DNA of 53,441 nt, from positions 1-53,441 of the forward strand of contig JAMCYG010000005.1 of the NCBI GenBank assembly GCA_023473425.1. The letters are read 5' to 3'. Shown here piece by piece: positions 8,801 through 16,819 of this stretch (the first letter of the stretch is position 1; the number at the start of each line of letters is the position of its first letter). The notes beneath the pieces were generated by a model. The model was given only the letters and a program-made list of their open reading frames with translations. It made no database searches and was not told the origin of the DNA. This DNA is from Candidatus Martarchaeota archaeon. GTDB taxonomy: Archaea > Micrarchaeota > Micrarchaeia > Micrarchaeales > Micrarchaeaceae. The position numbers and the translations under genes are program-made.

Positions 8801-9520
8801 ATGCCGGCGTTCGAAATGGCGAAGTATTCGGATCTTACAGTAATAATCCCAACTCTCAACGAGAAGGGAAACATATCTGCGATTGTAAAAGATCTCACAG
8901 AGAGATACTTTGGTGTGCACATTATAATAGCGGATGATGGCTCTACTGATGGTACCTTGGAGGAAGCCCGCCTCGTCACTGAGAAAAGCGGCGGTAAAGT
9001 GGTGCTGCTTAACCGGAGCAAGAGCCATGCCCACGGGCTTACCATAAGCGTAATAGAAGCCGCGCTGCGCACAAGGACCAAAAAGATAATAGTAATGGAC
9101 GCGGACATGCAGCACCCGATAAGTAAGGTAAGAAACATATACGAAGCGCTGGACTCGAACGATCTGGCGATAGGCATACGCACAAGCGTCAGGGAATGGG
9201 GGTTGCACAGGCGCATACTCTCAAGGGGCATAAACCTGATATCGTATACGGTGTTCAAGCTTCGTGGCAAGCCGACATGCAGCGACATGATGTCAGGCTT
9301 CTTCGGCATACGCACTCCCCTGTTCCAGAAGGTCATAAAAGAGAGTAGGGACGAATATGTCAATGAGGGCTACAAAGTGCTGCTTGATACCTTGCGCCTG
9401 CTTGACAGGTCGGTAAGGATAAAGGAGATAGGCTATTCGACATTCAGGGACAGGAAGCGCGGCAAGTCTAAGTTGAGAGTAACCCACATGCTTAGGGTTC
9501 TAAACTCGACATTCAAGTAG
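8801..9520 (+). CDS. Family 2 glycosyltransferase (dolichol-phosphate mannosyltransferase-like)
   Basis: The 239-residue protein shows TVIIPTLNEKGN (13-24), DDGSTDG (45-51), the metal-binding D-A-D at 100-102 in VMDADMQHP, and DMMSGFFGIR, all typical of DPM1-like synthases. It would make dolichyl-phosphate mannose, or a similar lipid-linked sugar, on the cytoplasmic face of the membrane. No membrane span is evident. An internal ATG at 8816 is an alternative start. The flippase gene follows almost directly, so both probably serve surface glycan or N-glycan synthesis. Confidence 0.85.
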   Translation: MPAFEMAKYSDLTVIIPTLNEKGNISAIVKDLTERYFGVHIIIADDGSTDGTLEEARLVTEKSGGKVVLLNRSKSHAHGLTISVIEAALRTRTKKIIVMDADMQHPISKVRNIYEALDSNDLAIGIRTSVREWGLHRRILSRGINLISYTVFKLRGKPTCSDMMSGFFGIRTPLFQKVIKESRDEYVNEGYKVLLDTLRLLDRSVRIKEIGYSTFRDRKRGKSKLRVTHMLRVLNSTFK

Positions 9521-9530
9521 CGTGGTTAAT

Positions 9531-11105
9531 ATGGAATATTTGGCTGAGGAGCAGGCTGAAAGCCTGGGCGCGAAGACTGCCAAGATGGCTAGCTATCTGC
9601 TTCTAGGTAAGCTGCTCTCTTTCGTGCTGCTCGCAATAGCATTCGTAGTGGTAGCAAGGGTGCTCGGCCCATCGGAGTACGGTGTGTACACACTTGCAAT
9701 TGCAATAATAGGAATATTCAGTGCGTTCGGCTCATTCGGCATTGACTCTGCCACCAACAAGTTTGTTTCCGAGTATGTCGCGAAGCGCGAGCCCGACAAG
9801 ATCGGGCCGCTGATTTCCAACAGTCTATACATAGTGCTTGCCGTGGGCGTTGTGCTAACTATTGTTGCTTTCGCGGCTGCTGGTCCTATAGCGGTGCAGG
9901 CTATGCATGCACAGGGCTATCAGTACCTCGTGGAGATTGCATCTATCATAGTACTGATATCGATGGTGTTCTATGTTTCGTATTCAGCGCTCGTGGGCTA
10001 CGGCAATGGTAGACGCGTCGGAGTAGCAATAATAACTCAGGCTGCATTCCAGTCGTCGTTTAGCGTGGCGCTAGTTCTCCTTGGCTTCGGCGCTCTTGGA
10101 CCAATAATAGGTCTCATAGTAGGTATGTTGGCCGGTGCCTCGGTATCGCTATATTACATATTTATAGGCGGCAATGCGCACGCCTCGGCTCCGGACCGCA
10201 GGGAGATGTCACGCATACTGCACTTCTCTCTACCCATAGCCGGCTCGAACGTAATAACTTCGCTGGTGTCAAACCTTACGATGGTGATCCTTGGCCTACT
10301 CGCGACAAGCATAATCGTGGGTAACTTCGGTGTCGCTTCAAAGCTGGGTTCGATGGTCGACATAGTAATTGGGTCCATAAGCATCTCCCTGATTTCAGCT
10401 TTCTCCTCAGTCTCTCAATCCAAAGATAGTGGGAAAAGGAGCAGCGCATTCTTTAACAGCGCAATCCACTATGCGATGATATTCTCTGCGCCGATGCTGC
10501 TATTCATAGCAGTTTTGGCCAAGCCATTCTCCTACGTTGCATTCAGTGGGGTATACTCGCTCGCACCTATGTACATGCTGATAATGTCCCTTGGCATATT
10601 GGTCGGCCTAGTGGGGTCGTACGCCTCTGTCATGTTCATAAGCAGCGGCAAGACAAGGAGGCTGTTCAAGTACAACGCAATAATGAGTGCCGTACAGATT
10701 GTTTCGATACCGTTCCTAATCTACTATTTTGGCGGAGTCGGAGCGGCTATGGTGCTGTACGTTGTGGGTCCGGTAGTTGCCGATGTTCTGTACTTGTACG
10801 GCATAAGGAAGCACATAGGCGTGAAGCTCTCTTTCGGCAAGACCTATAGGACGGTACTGGCTGGAATAGTCAGTGCGGCTTTAATACTCCCAATAACGCT
10901 TGTGGAATCCAATTACATAGTGTTGCTGGCCGTCGCATTCGTCGAACAGATACTCATATACCCTGTGATACTCGTATATTTCGGCGGGGCGGACCGCGGA
11001 GATCTCAAGGGGATAACGCGCATGACGCGCGGCGTGCCATTAGTAGGCAGCACCGTGGCGCTGCTCAGCTCGTACGCCGAACTGTTCATACACGGCCGTG
11101 AATGA
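9531..11105 (+). CDS. Polysaccharide/oligosaccharide flippase (Wzx/RfbX-like, MOP superfamily)
   Basis: A 524-residue integral membrane protein with about 12-14 hydrophobic segments. The N-terminal pattern is that of polysaccharide export proteins: VARVLGPSEYGVYTLAIAI followed by FGSFGIDSATNKFVSEY. These proteins move lipid-linked glycans across the membrane. The ATG at 9531 is preferred; a GTG three codons upstream is also in frame. It follows the DPM1-like gene by ten bases. The many N-x-S/T sequons in the surface proteins at 16-38 kb are plausible acceptors, which is inference. Confidence 0.85.
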   Translation: MEYLAEEQAESLGAKTAKMASYLLLGKLLSFVLLAIAFVVVARVLGPSEYGVYTLAIAIIGIFSAFGSFGIDSATNKFVSEYVAKREPDKIGPLISNSLYIVLAVGVVLTIVAFAAAGPIAVQAMHAQGYQYLVEIASIIVLISMVFYVSYSALVGYGNGRRVGVAIITQAAFQSSFSVALVLLGFGALGPIIGLIVGMLAGASVSLYYIFIGGNAHASAPDRREMSRILHFSLPIAGSNVITSLVSNLTMVILGLLATSIIVGNFGVASKLGSMVDIVIGSISISLISAFSSVSQSKDSGKRSSAFFNSAIHYAMIFSAPMLLFIAVLAKPFSYVAFSGVYSLAPMYMLIMSLGILVGLVGSYASVMFISSGKTRRLFKYNAIMSAVQIVSIPFLIYYFGGVGAAMVLYVVGPVVADVLYLYGIRKHIGVKLSFGKTYRTVLAGIVSAALILPITLVESNYIVLLAVAFVEQILIYPVILVYFGGADRGDLKGITRMTRGVPLVGSTVALLSSYAELFIHGRE

Positions 11106-11117
11106 AGTGGTGTGTAA

Positions 11118-11669
11118 ATGTCTGCAGGCAGTGTAAGAGCATTCTTTTCTGTTGAGGTGCCGGTCAATGCGTTGAACTTTGTGGGCATGGAGTGGCTTGG
11201 CGCTGGCTATCTAAGGAGGGTAAGGGAAGACCAGAGGCACATAACCCCTGCCTTTCTGGGCGATGTTTCGGTTGGAAAGATCGATGCGCTTATGGGTGCC
11301 ATTTCCAATTTCTCTTTCAATAAGTTCATGGTGCACGTCAAAGGCACTGGCATGTTCTCTGGCAGTGCTAAGGTAATATATGCAGATGTCACGGAAGGCC
11401 GTGCCGAGCTAGAGGATATGAGCACGCGCCTCAGGAGCATGGCAGGTAGTCTGGGTATTCGTGTAGAACGCAGAGAATTCGTACCCCACATAACTCTAGC
11501 AAGGGTTAAGGACTTGAAGCATGAGGACGAAGTGCTGGCGCATGTAATGGAGTCCGCCGATCACGAGTTCGGCTACTTCGAGTGCAGCTCAGTGAAGCTG
11601 AAGAAAAGTGTGCTCAAGCCTGAAGGTCCAGAGTACACAGATATGTTCACTGTTTCGGCTTCGCCTTAG
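11118..11669 (+). CDS. thpR: RNA 2',3'-cyclic phosphodiesterase (2H family)
   Basis: The 183-residue protein has two HxT motifs, HIT at 41-43 and HIT at 123-125, the catalytic signature of the 2H phosphoesterase superfamily. The start RAFFSVEVP and the surrounding residues match bacterial and archaeal ThpR (formerly 2'-5' RNA ligase). ThpR opens 2',3'-cyclic phosphates on RNA ends. A GGTGTG ribosome-binding site precedes the ATG. Its 3' end overlaps the convergent hypothetical gene by 23 nt. Confidence 0.88.
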   Translation: MSAGSVRAFFSVEVPVNALNFVGMEWLGAGYLRRVREDQRHITPAFLGDVSVGKIDALMGAISNFSFNKFMVHVKGTGMFSGSAKVIYADVTEGRAELEDMSTRLRSMAGSLGIRVERREFVPHITLARVKDLKHEDEVLAHVMESADHEFGYFECSSVKLKKSVLKPEGPEYTDMFTVSASP

Positions 11670-12249
11670 TCTTGGTCTGCGCTTCAAACTGGTCTGCAGT
11701 CAACCCATTCTTGAGCTCTCCGGGCCTATATATTCTGTTCTCCAGAAGCATGTCGAATGCCATCCCTCTTTTTAGATCGAACGCTATATGCCTCAACTCG
11801 TCGCCGAAGAGGTCTACTTCCATGACAGGTATATTCTGCTCTGTCAGGTGCGACAGCACGTTTTTCACTGTAGGAGTATTATGGCCGTTCTGGAGTCCTA
11901 TTACCCTTGCTTCGATATTTGCCCTTCGGCCCAATCCCTTCTCAAACTTCTCAAGTCCGCCTATACAGCCTTTTTTGTATATCCTCCAAAGGCCGCCTGT
12001 GCAGCTGTTTATGTCATAGAGGGTAACCAGCCAGTCATAGGACAGGTTCTTCGCCGCTAAGTATGCGGGCGTGCCTCCATCTGAGTACCTTGCAATTGCA
12101 CTGCTGTCTACGTCTACATAGACTGAAGAGCCGAATTCATCCACCTTGCTAGCAGATATGTGGCTTCGCTCCTTATACTGCATTACATACCTTAATGAGC
12201 CAAAATCCTTTTGCTGCAAATCCCTTGCCACTACTTCCTCAAATCCCAA
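11647..12249 (-). CDS. Hypothetical protein, unrecognised
   Basis: I do not recognise this 200-residue soluble protein. It has a two-part look: an N-terminal region with alternating strands (YVDVDSSAIARYSDGG) and a central CTGGLWRIYKKGCIGGLEKF stretch with two cysteines. A C-terminal region (EVDLFGDELRHIAFDLKRG, NRIYRPGEL) follows, then a Lys/Thr-rich tail. No membrane segment or signal peptide is seen. The start is TTG, supported by a strong GAGGTG motif four bases upstream (about 12254-12259 on the complement). No ATG in frame gives a comparable start. It converges on thpR. Confidence 0.6.
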   Translation of the reverse strand: MGFEEVVARDLQQKDFGSLRYVMQYKERSHISASKVDEFGSSVYVDVDSSAIARYSDGGTPAYLAAKNLSYDWLVTLYDINSCTGGLWRIYKKGCIGGLEKFEKGLGRRANIEARVIGLQNGHNTPTVKNVLSHLTEQNIPVMEVDLFGDELRHIAFDLKRGMAFDMLLENRIYRPGELKNGLTADQFEAQTKTKAKPKQ

Positions 12250-12400
12250 CGCAACACCTCTCGCACACGAATAAATCTATATAAACCTTCGCAACATAAA
12301 TAATATTCGCAATACGCATAGCTACTTATATCAATGCGTGCTTAATATTCTGCGCCCCCTGGAATGCAAGCGCGGACTACTAGTCAAAAAGAGTGACTTG

Positions 12401-12976
12401 ATGAAGATCGAAATCCTCGAGGACAACGATAAGATATTCAGATTCAGGCTGAGCGGTACGGATCACGCAACCGCCAATGCGCTCAGAAGGATAGCCATGA
12501 ACAGCGTCAAGACCTTCGCGATAGACAAGGTCACCATACACGAGAACACTTCCTCGATGTTCGATGAGTACATCGCGCACAGGATCGGACTCGTCCCTAT
12601 ACTTACTCCTTCGAAGGGATACACAGACGCAGATGAGATTCTTTTCACTCTTGACAAGCAAGGTAAAGGAACGGTCTATTCTAGAGATCTCGAGACATCT
12701 GACAAGGTCGTCAAGGTTGCCAACGGCAACATACCTATAATGAAACTTGACGATGAACAGAAGCTGAGGCTAGAGGGCAAGGCAATAATGGGAGCTGGAA
12801 TCGCTCATGCAAAGTTCCAGCCAGGGCTGGTAGCATACGATATGAAAGATGAAGGCACATATGAATTTTACGTTGAGACATTTGGCCAGATGCCACCTAA
12901 GGAAATAGTTAATAAGGCTTTGGAGATAATAAAACAAGAGCTCAAGGATGTAGAGAAGGGCGTAAAGAAACTTTGA
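12401..12976 (+). CDS. rpoD: DNA-directed RNA polymerase subunit D
   Basis: This is the archaeal homologue of eukaryotic Rpb3 and bacterial alpha. It dimerises with RpoL to nucleate RNA polymerase assembly. The 191-residue protein begins MKIEILEDND and has the alpha motif ATANALRRIA and IAHRIGLVPI. It ends in the dimerisation helices (PPKEIVNKALEIIKQEL). The frame is open from a GTG at 12338, but family alignment puts the start at 12401. The cysteine-rich Fe-S insertion domain of many archaeal D subunits is absent: HAKFQPGLVAYD runs straight into the last strand. It leads a conserved transcription/translation cluster. Confidence 0.93.
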   Translation: MKIEILEDNDKIFRFRLSGTDHATANALRRIAMNSVKTFAIDKVTIHENTSSMFDEYIAHRIGLVPILTPSKGYTDADEILFTLDKQGKGTVYSRDLETSDKVVKVANGNIPIMKLDDEQKLRLEGKAIMGAGIAHAKFQPGLVAYDMKDEGTYEFYVETFGQMPPKEIVNKALEIIKQELKDVEKGVKKL

Positions 12977-12983
12977 GATTCAC

Positions 12984-13070
12984 GCGGAGGTGGCAGAGCC
13001 CGGCCAAATGCGCTGGCTTGAGGGGTCAGTGTCTTTAGTGACTGCGTGAGTTCAAATCTCACCCTCCGCA
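12984..13070 (+). tRNA. tRNA-Leu(GAG)
   Basis: The acceptor stem GCGGAGG pairs with CCTCCGC, followed by discriminator A. The anticodon stem CTGGC/GTCAG encloses the loop TTGAGGG, giving anticodon GAG. A long variable arm and the T-arm GAGTTCAAATCTC complete a class II tRNA, so the identity is leucine. It starts eight bases after the rpoD stop and ends 17 bases before L18e, so it is probably cut from the operon transcript. A tRNA-Leu ahead of L18e-L13-S9 is also known from Haloarcula. No intron is present. Confidence 0.95.
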
Positions 13071-13087
13071 AAGGAAAGGTGCAGCTG

Positions 13088-13438
13088 ATGAAGAAGCAAC
13101 CGGAAAAGGATGTAGTAGTCAAATGGCTTGCAGAGCTTGAGGCTTCACGTGCCTCTAAGGAGCGTGCAGGCCTTTCGAAGAGGATATACAAGTTTGCGAG
13201 CAAGCCTTCAAGGCAGAGGCCGCAGGTTAATATTTACAAGATAAACAGGGCCACAGGCGAAAGCGACTCTGTAATAGTGCCTGGCAAGGTCCTTTCGATA
13301 GGCTTGATGGACCACAAGGTGCGCATCGCTGCAATGGAGTTCTCAGAATCTGCTATGGCTGAGCTCAAGAGGGCGAACTGCAGCGTAGTGCCGCTCAAGG
13401 ATGCCTTGAAAGCAAAGAACGCAAAAATCATAGTCTGA
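13088..13438 (+). CDS. rpl18e: Large ribosomal subunit protein L18e
   Basis: The 116-residue protein has the L18e core: RPQVNIYKINR followed by VIVPGKVLSIGLMDHKVRIAAMEFS, a common fold shared with L15. The frame is open further upstream into tRNA-Leu, but the family start is the ATG at 13088 (MKKQPEKD), preceded by GGTGCAG. It binds 23S rRNA. It is the first protein gene after tRNA-Leu in the L18e-L13-S9-rpoN run. Confidence 0.93.
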   Translation: MKKQPEKDVVVKWLAELEASRASKERAGLSKRIYKFASKPSRQRPQVNIYKINRATGESDSVIVPGKVLSIGLMDHKVRIAAMEFSESAMAELKRANCSVVPLKDALKAKNAKIIV

Positions 13439-13445
13439 TGATTTC

Positions 13446-13925
13446 ATGAGTGCAAAAGCGAAGGAAGAGGATTACATTGTATACGATGCGACCGAAAAGG
13501 TGCTGGGCAGGCTTGCGACTGGAGTCGCGAAGCAGCTGCTTTCCGGCAAGAAGGTCGCAGTAGTGAACGCGGAGTCGGCGATAATAACTGGGAGTCCGAA
13601 GGTCCTTGCGGCCAAGTACAAGACCAGGCTGGATCTCCAGGACAAGGCAAATCCTGAGCATTCACCGTACTGGTCCAGAAGGCCAGACATGCTAGTCAAG
13701 CGCGTCATAAGGGGCATGCTGCCGTATCACAGGCCGAAGGGCAAGAGCGCCTACAGGCTGCTGAAAGTTTATATGGGTGTTCCAGAAGAGCTCAAAGGTG
13801 CCAAGCGCGTAGAATACGAGAGCAAGGACCCTGACAGGCTATATGTGAGATATACTAAGATATCAGAGCTCTCCAAAGCGCTCGGTTACAGGAAATTTGA
13901 GAGAATAAACAACAAAAGTGCATGA
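13446..13925 (+). CDS. rpl13: Large ribosomal subunit protein L13
   Basis: The 159-residue protein matches archaeal L13/eukaryotic L13a: DATEKVLGRLATGVAKQLL near the N-terminus, VVNAESAIITG, and the RRPDMLVKRVIRGMLPYHRPKGK signature region. It is an early-assembly 50S protein. The gene begins seven bases after L18e, and its stop overlaps the S9 start (ATGA). Confidence 0.95.
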   Translation: MSAKAKEEDYIVYDATEKVLGRLATGVAKQLLSGKKVAVVNAESAIITGSPKVLAAKYKTRLDLQDKANPEHSPYWSRRPDMLVKRVIRGMLPYHRPKGKSAYRLLKVYMGVPEELKGAKRVEYESKDPDRLYVRYTKISELSKALGYRKFERINNKSA

Positions 13926-14509
13926 TCATGGCAGAAGAGAGCATTGAAGCTAAAGAGGCCGGCAAGGCTGCAGGCGAGGAGAAGGCAGAGCCGGCGCAGA
14001 ATGCTGAGCAAGCTGCTGCGCAGCCTGCTAAAAAGTCGCCGAGGAGGACCTCAAAGCCAAAGAGCGCACCGCCTAGCGCAGCCAAGAAGAAGCAGAAGGG
14101 GCTTAAGCACGTCCTTGTACATGCAAAGAGGAAGGAGGCCGTGGCCAGGGCGTCCATAAAGGAGGGTACTGGCATTGTACGCATCAATGGCTTTGACATA
14201 AACACATTCAGGCAGAAGGAATTAGTCTCAGTAATGCTGGAGCCAATAAAAATGTCAGACATAACTTCAGATCTAGCCAGCAGGATGGACATAAACGTTA
14301 ACGTCAGCGGCGGAGGCTTCAGCTCGCAGGCGCAGGCCGCAAGGAATGCGATTGCAAAGGGCATAATAGAATATACCGGCAGCGAGTCGATAAGAAAGCT
14401 GTACGCGTCGCACAGCAAGTACCTGCTCACTGACGATTACAGGAGGGTCGAGCCAAAGAAGTACAAGGGGCCAAAGGCCAGGGCGAGATTCCAGACATCA
14501 TACAGATGA
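13922..14509 (+). CDS. rps9: Small ribosomal subunit protein S9 with N-terminal extension
   Basis: The C-terminal 130 residues are canonical S9: AKRKEAVARASIKEGTG, FSSQAQAARNAIAKGI and a basic tail ending ARARFQTSYR that reaches the P-site tRNA. About 60 residues of low-complexity Ala/Glu/Lys-rich sequence precede the core; most archaeal S9 proteins lack this. The ATG at 13922 overlaps the L13 stop, and an ATG at 13928 is equally possible. The same habit of charged extensions is seen in S2 and L24 in this window. Confidence 0.93.
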   Translation: MIMAEESIEAKEAGKAAGEEKAEPAQNAEQAAAQPAKKSPRRTSKPKSAPPSAAKKKQKGLKHVLVHAKRKEAVARASIKEGTGIVRINGFDINTFRQKELVSVMLEPIKMSDITSDLASRMDINVNVSGGGFSSQAQAARNAIAKGIIEYTGSESIRKLYASHSKYLLTDDYRRVEPKKYKGPKARARFQTSYR

Positions 14510-14542
14510 TGTGCTGCAATGCTGCTTAGGTAGTGTGATAAC

Positions 14543-14743
14543 ATGATGATTCCAGTAAGATGCTTCACGTGCGGCGCCGTAATAGCCGACAAGTGGGAAG
14601 AGTACGACCGCAGGGTCAATCAGGAGCATGAAGATTCCGGGAAGGTGCTCGACGAGCTTGGCGTAAAACGCTACTGCTGCAGGCGCATGTTCATCAGCCA
14701 CGTGGATCTCATAGACGAGATAATAAAATTCGGCAGGAAATGA
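14543..14743 (+). CDS. rpoN: DNA-directed RNA polymerase subunit N
   Basis: The 66-residue zinc-binding subunit (Rpb10 homologue) has [10 protein letters not shown] with Cys7 and Cys10, and the paired Cys45-Cys46 of KRYCCRRM. Together these are the atypical CX2C...CC zinc site. It sits at the assembly platform with RpoD and RpoL. The gene lies in its usual archaeal place after S9. The rpoK gene that often follows is not present here. Confidence 0.96.
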   Translation: MMIPVRCFTCGAVIADKWEEYDRRVNQEHEDSGKVLDELGVKRYCCRRMFISHVDLIDEIIKFGRK

Positions 14744-14807
14744 GTCTGAGAGTTTGATTTAGTAATACATGGCAAAACATGATAAAACATAGCAAAATAA
14801 TGCGTGC

Positions 14808-14896
14808 GGGGCCGTCTGCTAGCCTGGTAGGCTTCCACCTTGGGGTGGTGGCGACCCGAGTTCAAAAGGCTTGCCCTGAAAATCTCGGCGGCCCCA
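14808..14896 (+). tRNA. tRNA-Pro(GGG) with a 16-nt intron in the T-loop
   Basis: The acceptor stem GGGGCCG pairs with CGGCCCC, then discriminator A. The anticodon arm CCACC-TTGGGGT-GGTGG gives anticodon GGG. The T-arm CCGAG/CTCGG encloses 23 bases instead of 7. Removing 16 bases (AGGCTTGCCCTGAAAA, 14866-14881) restores TTCAAAT, so the intron lies between positions 59 and 60. The surrounding bases form a bulge-helix-bulge: TTCA pairs with TGAA, flanked by 3-nt bulges AAA and AAT. The D-stem has three good pairs and a T10-T25 mismatch. The gene ends 31 bases before the preferred S2 start. Confidence 0.92.
14866..14881 (+). other. tRNA intron (T-loop, position 59/60)
   Basis: This is the predicted excised segment of tRNA-Pro(GGG). 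Cutting each 3-nt bulge between its second and third base joins ...TTCAAA to T..., restoring the standard seven-base T-loop. The inner helix is short (GG with CC). Exact ends rest on the archaeal splicing endonuclease rule for bulge-helix-bulge substrates. Confidence 0.8.
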
Positions 14897-14927
14897 CATG
14901 AAAGATATAAAATATCACGGTGAAGGA

Positions 14928-15686
14928 ATGAGCGAAGAAGAGCAGCTGCTTGTCAACCAGAACGAATACTTAGAGGTGGGCATACACATAGCCTCGAAGT
15001 CGAAGATGCAGGGCATGAAGAGGTTCATCTACAAGACTAGAGATGACGGCCTCTATCTACTTGACCTCAAGACGATAGACAGCAGGATAAGGTATGCCGC
15101 AAACATGCTCGCAAGGTACGACCCGAAGGATATAGTTGTCACCGCATCTAGGATATATGCAGTAGCAGCTGCCGAGAAGCTGGCCCAGATACTCGGCGCA
15201 AGTTTTATGAAGGGCAGGGTCAAGCCCGGCGTGTTTACGAACCCGAACAGGGACGACTTCCAGGAGCCGAAGCTCATAGTGATAAGTGATACCAGGAACG
15301 AGAAGCAGGCTGTCAAAGAGGCAAGCAAGGTAAACATACCAATAATAGCGCTGTGCGACACGGACAATCTGGTAAAGTACGTTGACCTGATAATTCCTGC
15401 GAACAATAGAGGCCGCAGATCACTCGCATTTATCTACTACCTTATTGCAAGGGAAACCATGAAGGCGAAAGGAGTCATCAAGTCAGATGAGGAGTTCACC
15501 TACAAAATATCTGACTTCGAGGCGAGGACGGATTCGTCTTCCCATAAGGCTTCGCAACCGGATGAAGAAGGACTGGAAGAACCAAGTGTGCAGCAGGGCG
15601 AACAGTTGCAGAAGCCAGGTGCGGACGGTGAAGCTGCCGACCGCCAGGAGCCCAAGGCTGAAGGCGCGGATTCAAAGCAGAACTAA
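14928..15686 (+). CDS. rps2: Small ribosomal subunit protein S2 with C-terminal extension
   Basis: The core matches archaeal S2 (eukaryotic SA): EYLEVGIHIASKSKMQGMKRFIYKTR, then FMKGRVKPGVFTNP, IALCDTDN and IPANNRGRRSLAFIYYLIARE. The last 50 or so residues are a Gln/Glu/Ser-rich low-complexity tail. The frame is open from an ATG at 14898, two bases after tRNA-Pro. The ATG at 14928 fits the family better and has a GGTGA motif at 14919-14923, so the product is 252 residues. S2 normally follows rpoN/rpoK and enolase in archaea; here tRNA-Pro separates it from rpoN. Confidence 0.93.
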   Translation: MSEEEQLLVNQNEYLEVGIHIASKSKMQGMKRFIYKTRDDGLYLLDLKTIDSRIRYAANMLARYDPKDIVVTASRIYAVAAAEKLAQILGASFMKGRVKPGVFTNPNRDDFQEPKLIVISDTRNEKQAVKEASKVNIPIIALCDTDNLVKYVDLIIPANNRGRRSLAFIYYLIARETMKAKGVIKSDEEFTYKISDFEARTDSSSHKASQPDEEGLEEPSVQQGEQLQKPGADGEAADRQEPKAEGADSKQN

Positions 15687-15809
15687 TCTAATCCTATCAC
15701 TGCACCAGCACGCGTGCGTTGGCAAGGTATGCTGCCTCGCGCAGCAGTCATGGATGAAAAGGAATTCCTACAGCGCTCCGCATTTATCATGTGTATCTAT
15801 CATCCTATA

Positions 15810-15824
15810 CATCTATCATAGATG
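15810..15824. terminator. Possible hairpin between convergent S2 and UbiA genes
   Basis: CATCTA-TCA-TAGATG forms a perfect 6-bp stem that covers the UbiA stop codon. The 129-base gap between the two convergent genes holds no other clear feature. Without a T-tract its terminator role is uncertain. Confidence 0.25.
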
Positions 15825-16688
15825 CACATACACTATCGCCGATAACAGGAAAGCCAGAAGAGCCACACCCATAGATGCCAGGCTCACATTCCTGCCTATT
15901 ACGAAGTCCTTCGCCCGTATCCTCTTTCCTGTCATATTTGCTCCAACGTATAGCAGCAGTGCGTCAACTATGGCTACCGGCACAGCATACACAAGGTTGT
16001 AAGCGAACGGCATATACATGAAGAAGAGCACTATACTAAGTGCCACTGCTTCGATATATAACAGCAGCGCGACAGCTCCTGATCTGCGCATGCCGAAGTA
16101 GTACACTACATTCTTGGAGTGCCTTATCTTAGTGTCGCCCCTATAGTCCCTCATCATCCCATGTATCTCCCTTGCCAGGCCGCTGAGGAATATTATGAAG
16201 CATACGATTATGATGTTCGCACCCATCGAATCGGATACTACGAAGCTGCCATATATGAAAGGTATCACCATAGATAGGGCTATGTAGGAGTTCCCAACCA
16301 GCAGCATGTCCTTAAGCCTGTAGCTGTAGAGCATTGCGAGGGCGCCGAACACCAGCGCTATGACAAACGCATAGGCGTTTATGAACGCGCTTGCCATCAC
16401 GCCTATGAACAGCGTGACCGCCGTTATTAGCAGTGCGCCTTCCCTGCTTATCGCGCCCGATACCAGCGGCCTCTCTTTTTTCCCGTTTGCCCTGTCTGTC
16501 TCAAGGTCGAAGTAGTCATTTATCGCGAATGAGGCCATGCTGACGAATATCGGTGTTATAAGACTCATGGCTAGCACGAAGTGCCCCGGCAGGCCGCCTG
16601 CTATCAGTTCAGCCGCTAGCACCGCAACTACAAGCATCAAGCTGTGCTCTATCCTTGTCAGCTTTAGAAACGCGATTATCTTGTTCAT
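15816..16688 (-). CDS. UbiA-family prenyltransferase, probable DGGGP synthase
   Basis: The 290-residue protein has about eight to nine membrane helices and the UbiA first Asp-rich motif NDYFDLETD (Asn57-Asp65), followed by RANGKKERPLVSG. The second motif region is REIHGMMRDYRGDTKI. In archaea this family makes digeranylgeranylglyceryl phosphate, joining the second isoprenoid chain to the sn-glycerol-1-phosphate backbone of membrane lipids. Motif spacing and length suit that role, but other archaeal UbiA enzymes (menaquinone, haem) look similar. It points away from the following surface-protein locus. Confidence 0.78.
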   Translation of the reverse strand: MNKIIAFLKLTRIEHSLMLVVAVLAAELIAGGLPGHFVLAMSLITPIFVSMASFAINDYFDLETDRANGKKERPLVSGAISREGALLITAVTLFIGVMASAFINAYAFVIALVFGALAMLYSYRLKDMLLVGNSYIALSMVIPFIYGSFVVSDSMGANIIIVCFIIFLSGLAREIHGMMRDYRGDTKIRHSKNVVYYFGMRRSGAVALLLYIEAVALSIVLFFMYMPFAYNLVYAVPVAIVDALLLYVGANMTGKRIRAKDFVIGRNVSLASMGVALLAFLLSAIVYVHL

Positions 16689-16782
16689 TAACCCAACCGT
16701 CCTGGCGTATGCATCTTTTTTTATGTATTCTGCCGCATTCTTTCTTGCCGCATTCTTTCATTCTTTTAGTAAGATAAGGTGT

Positions 16783-16790
16783 ATTTATAT
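16783..16790 (+). promoter_or_regulatory. TATA box of the first pilin-Hint cassette
   Basis: ATTTATAT preceded by AAGGTG lies about 30 nt before the ATG at 16820, consistent with a BRE/TATA pair and a leaderless or very short-leader mRNA. No ribosome-binding motif is seen before the start. Confidence 0.45.
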
Positions 16791-16819
16791 TAATATCTAC
16801 ACATCCTATTAATGATTCG

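Noticed and set aside
15487-16002. 171-residue plus-strand frame across the S2/UbiA junction
   Set aside because: It overlaps the S2 tail in another frame and is antisense to UbiA; no plausible protein.
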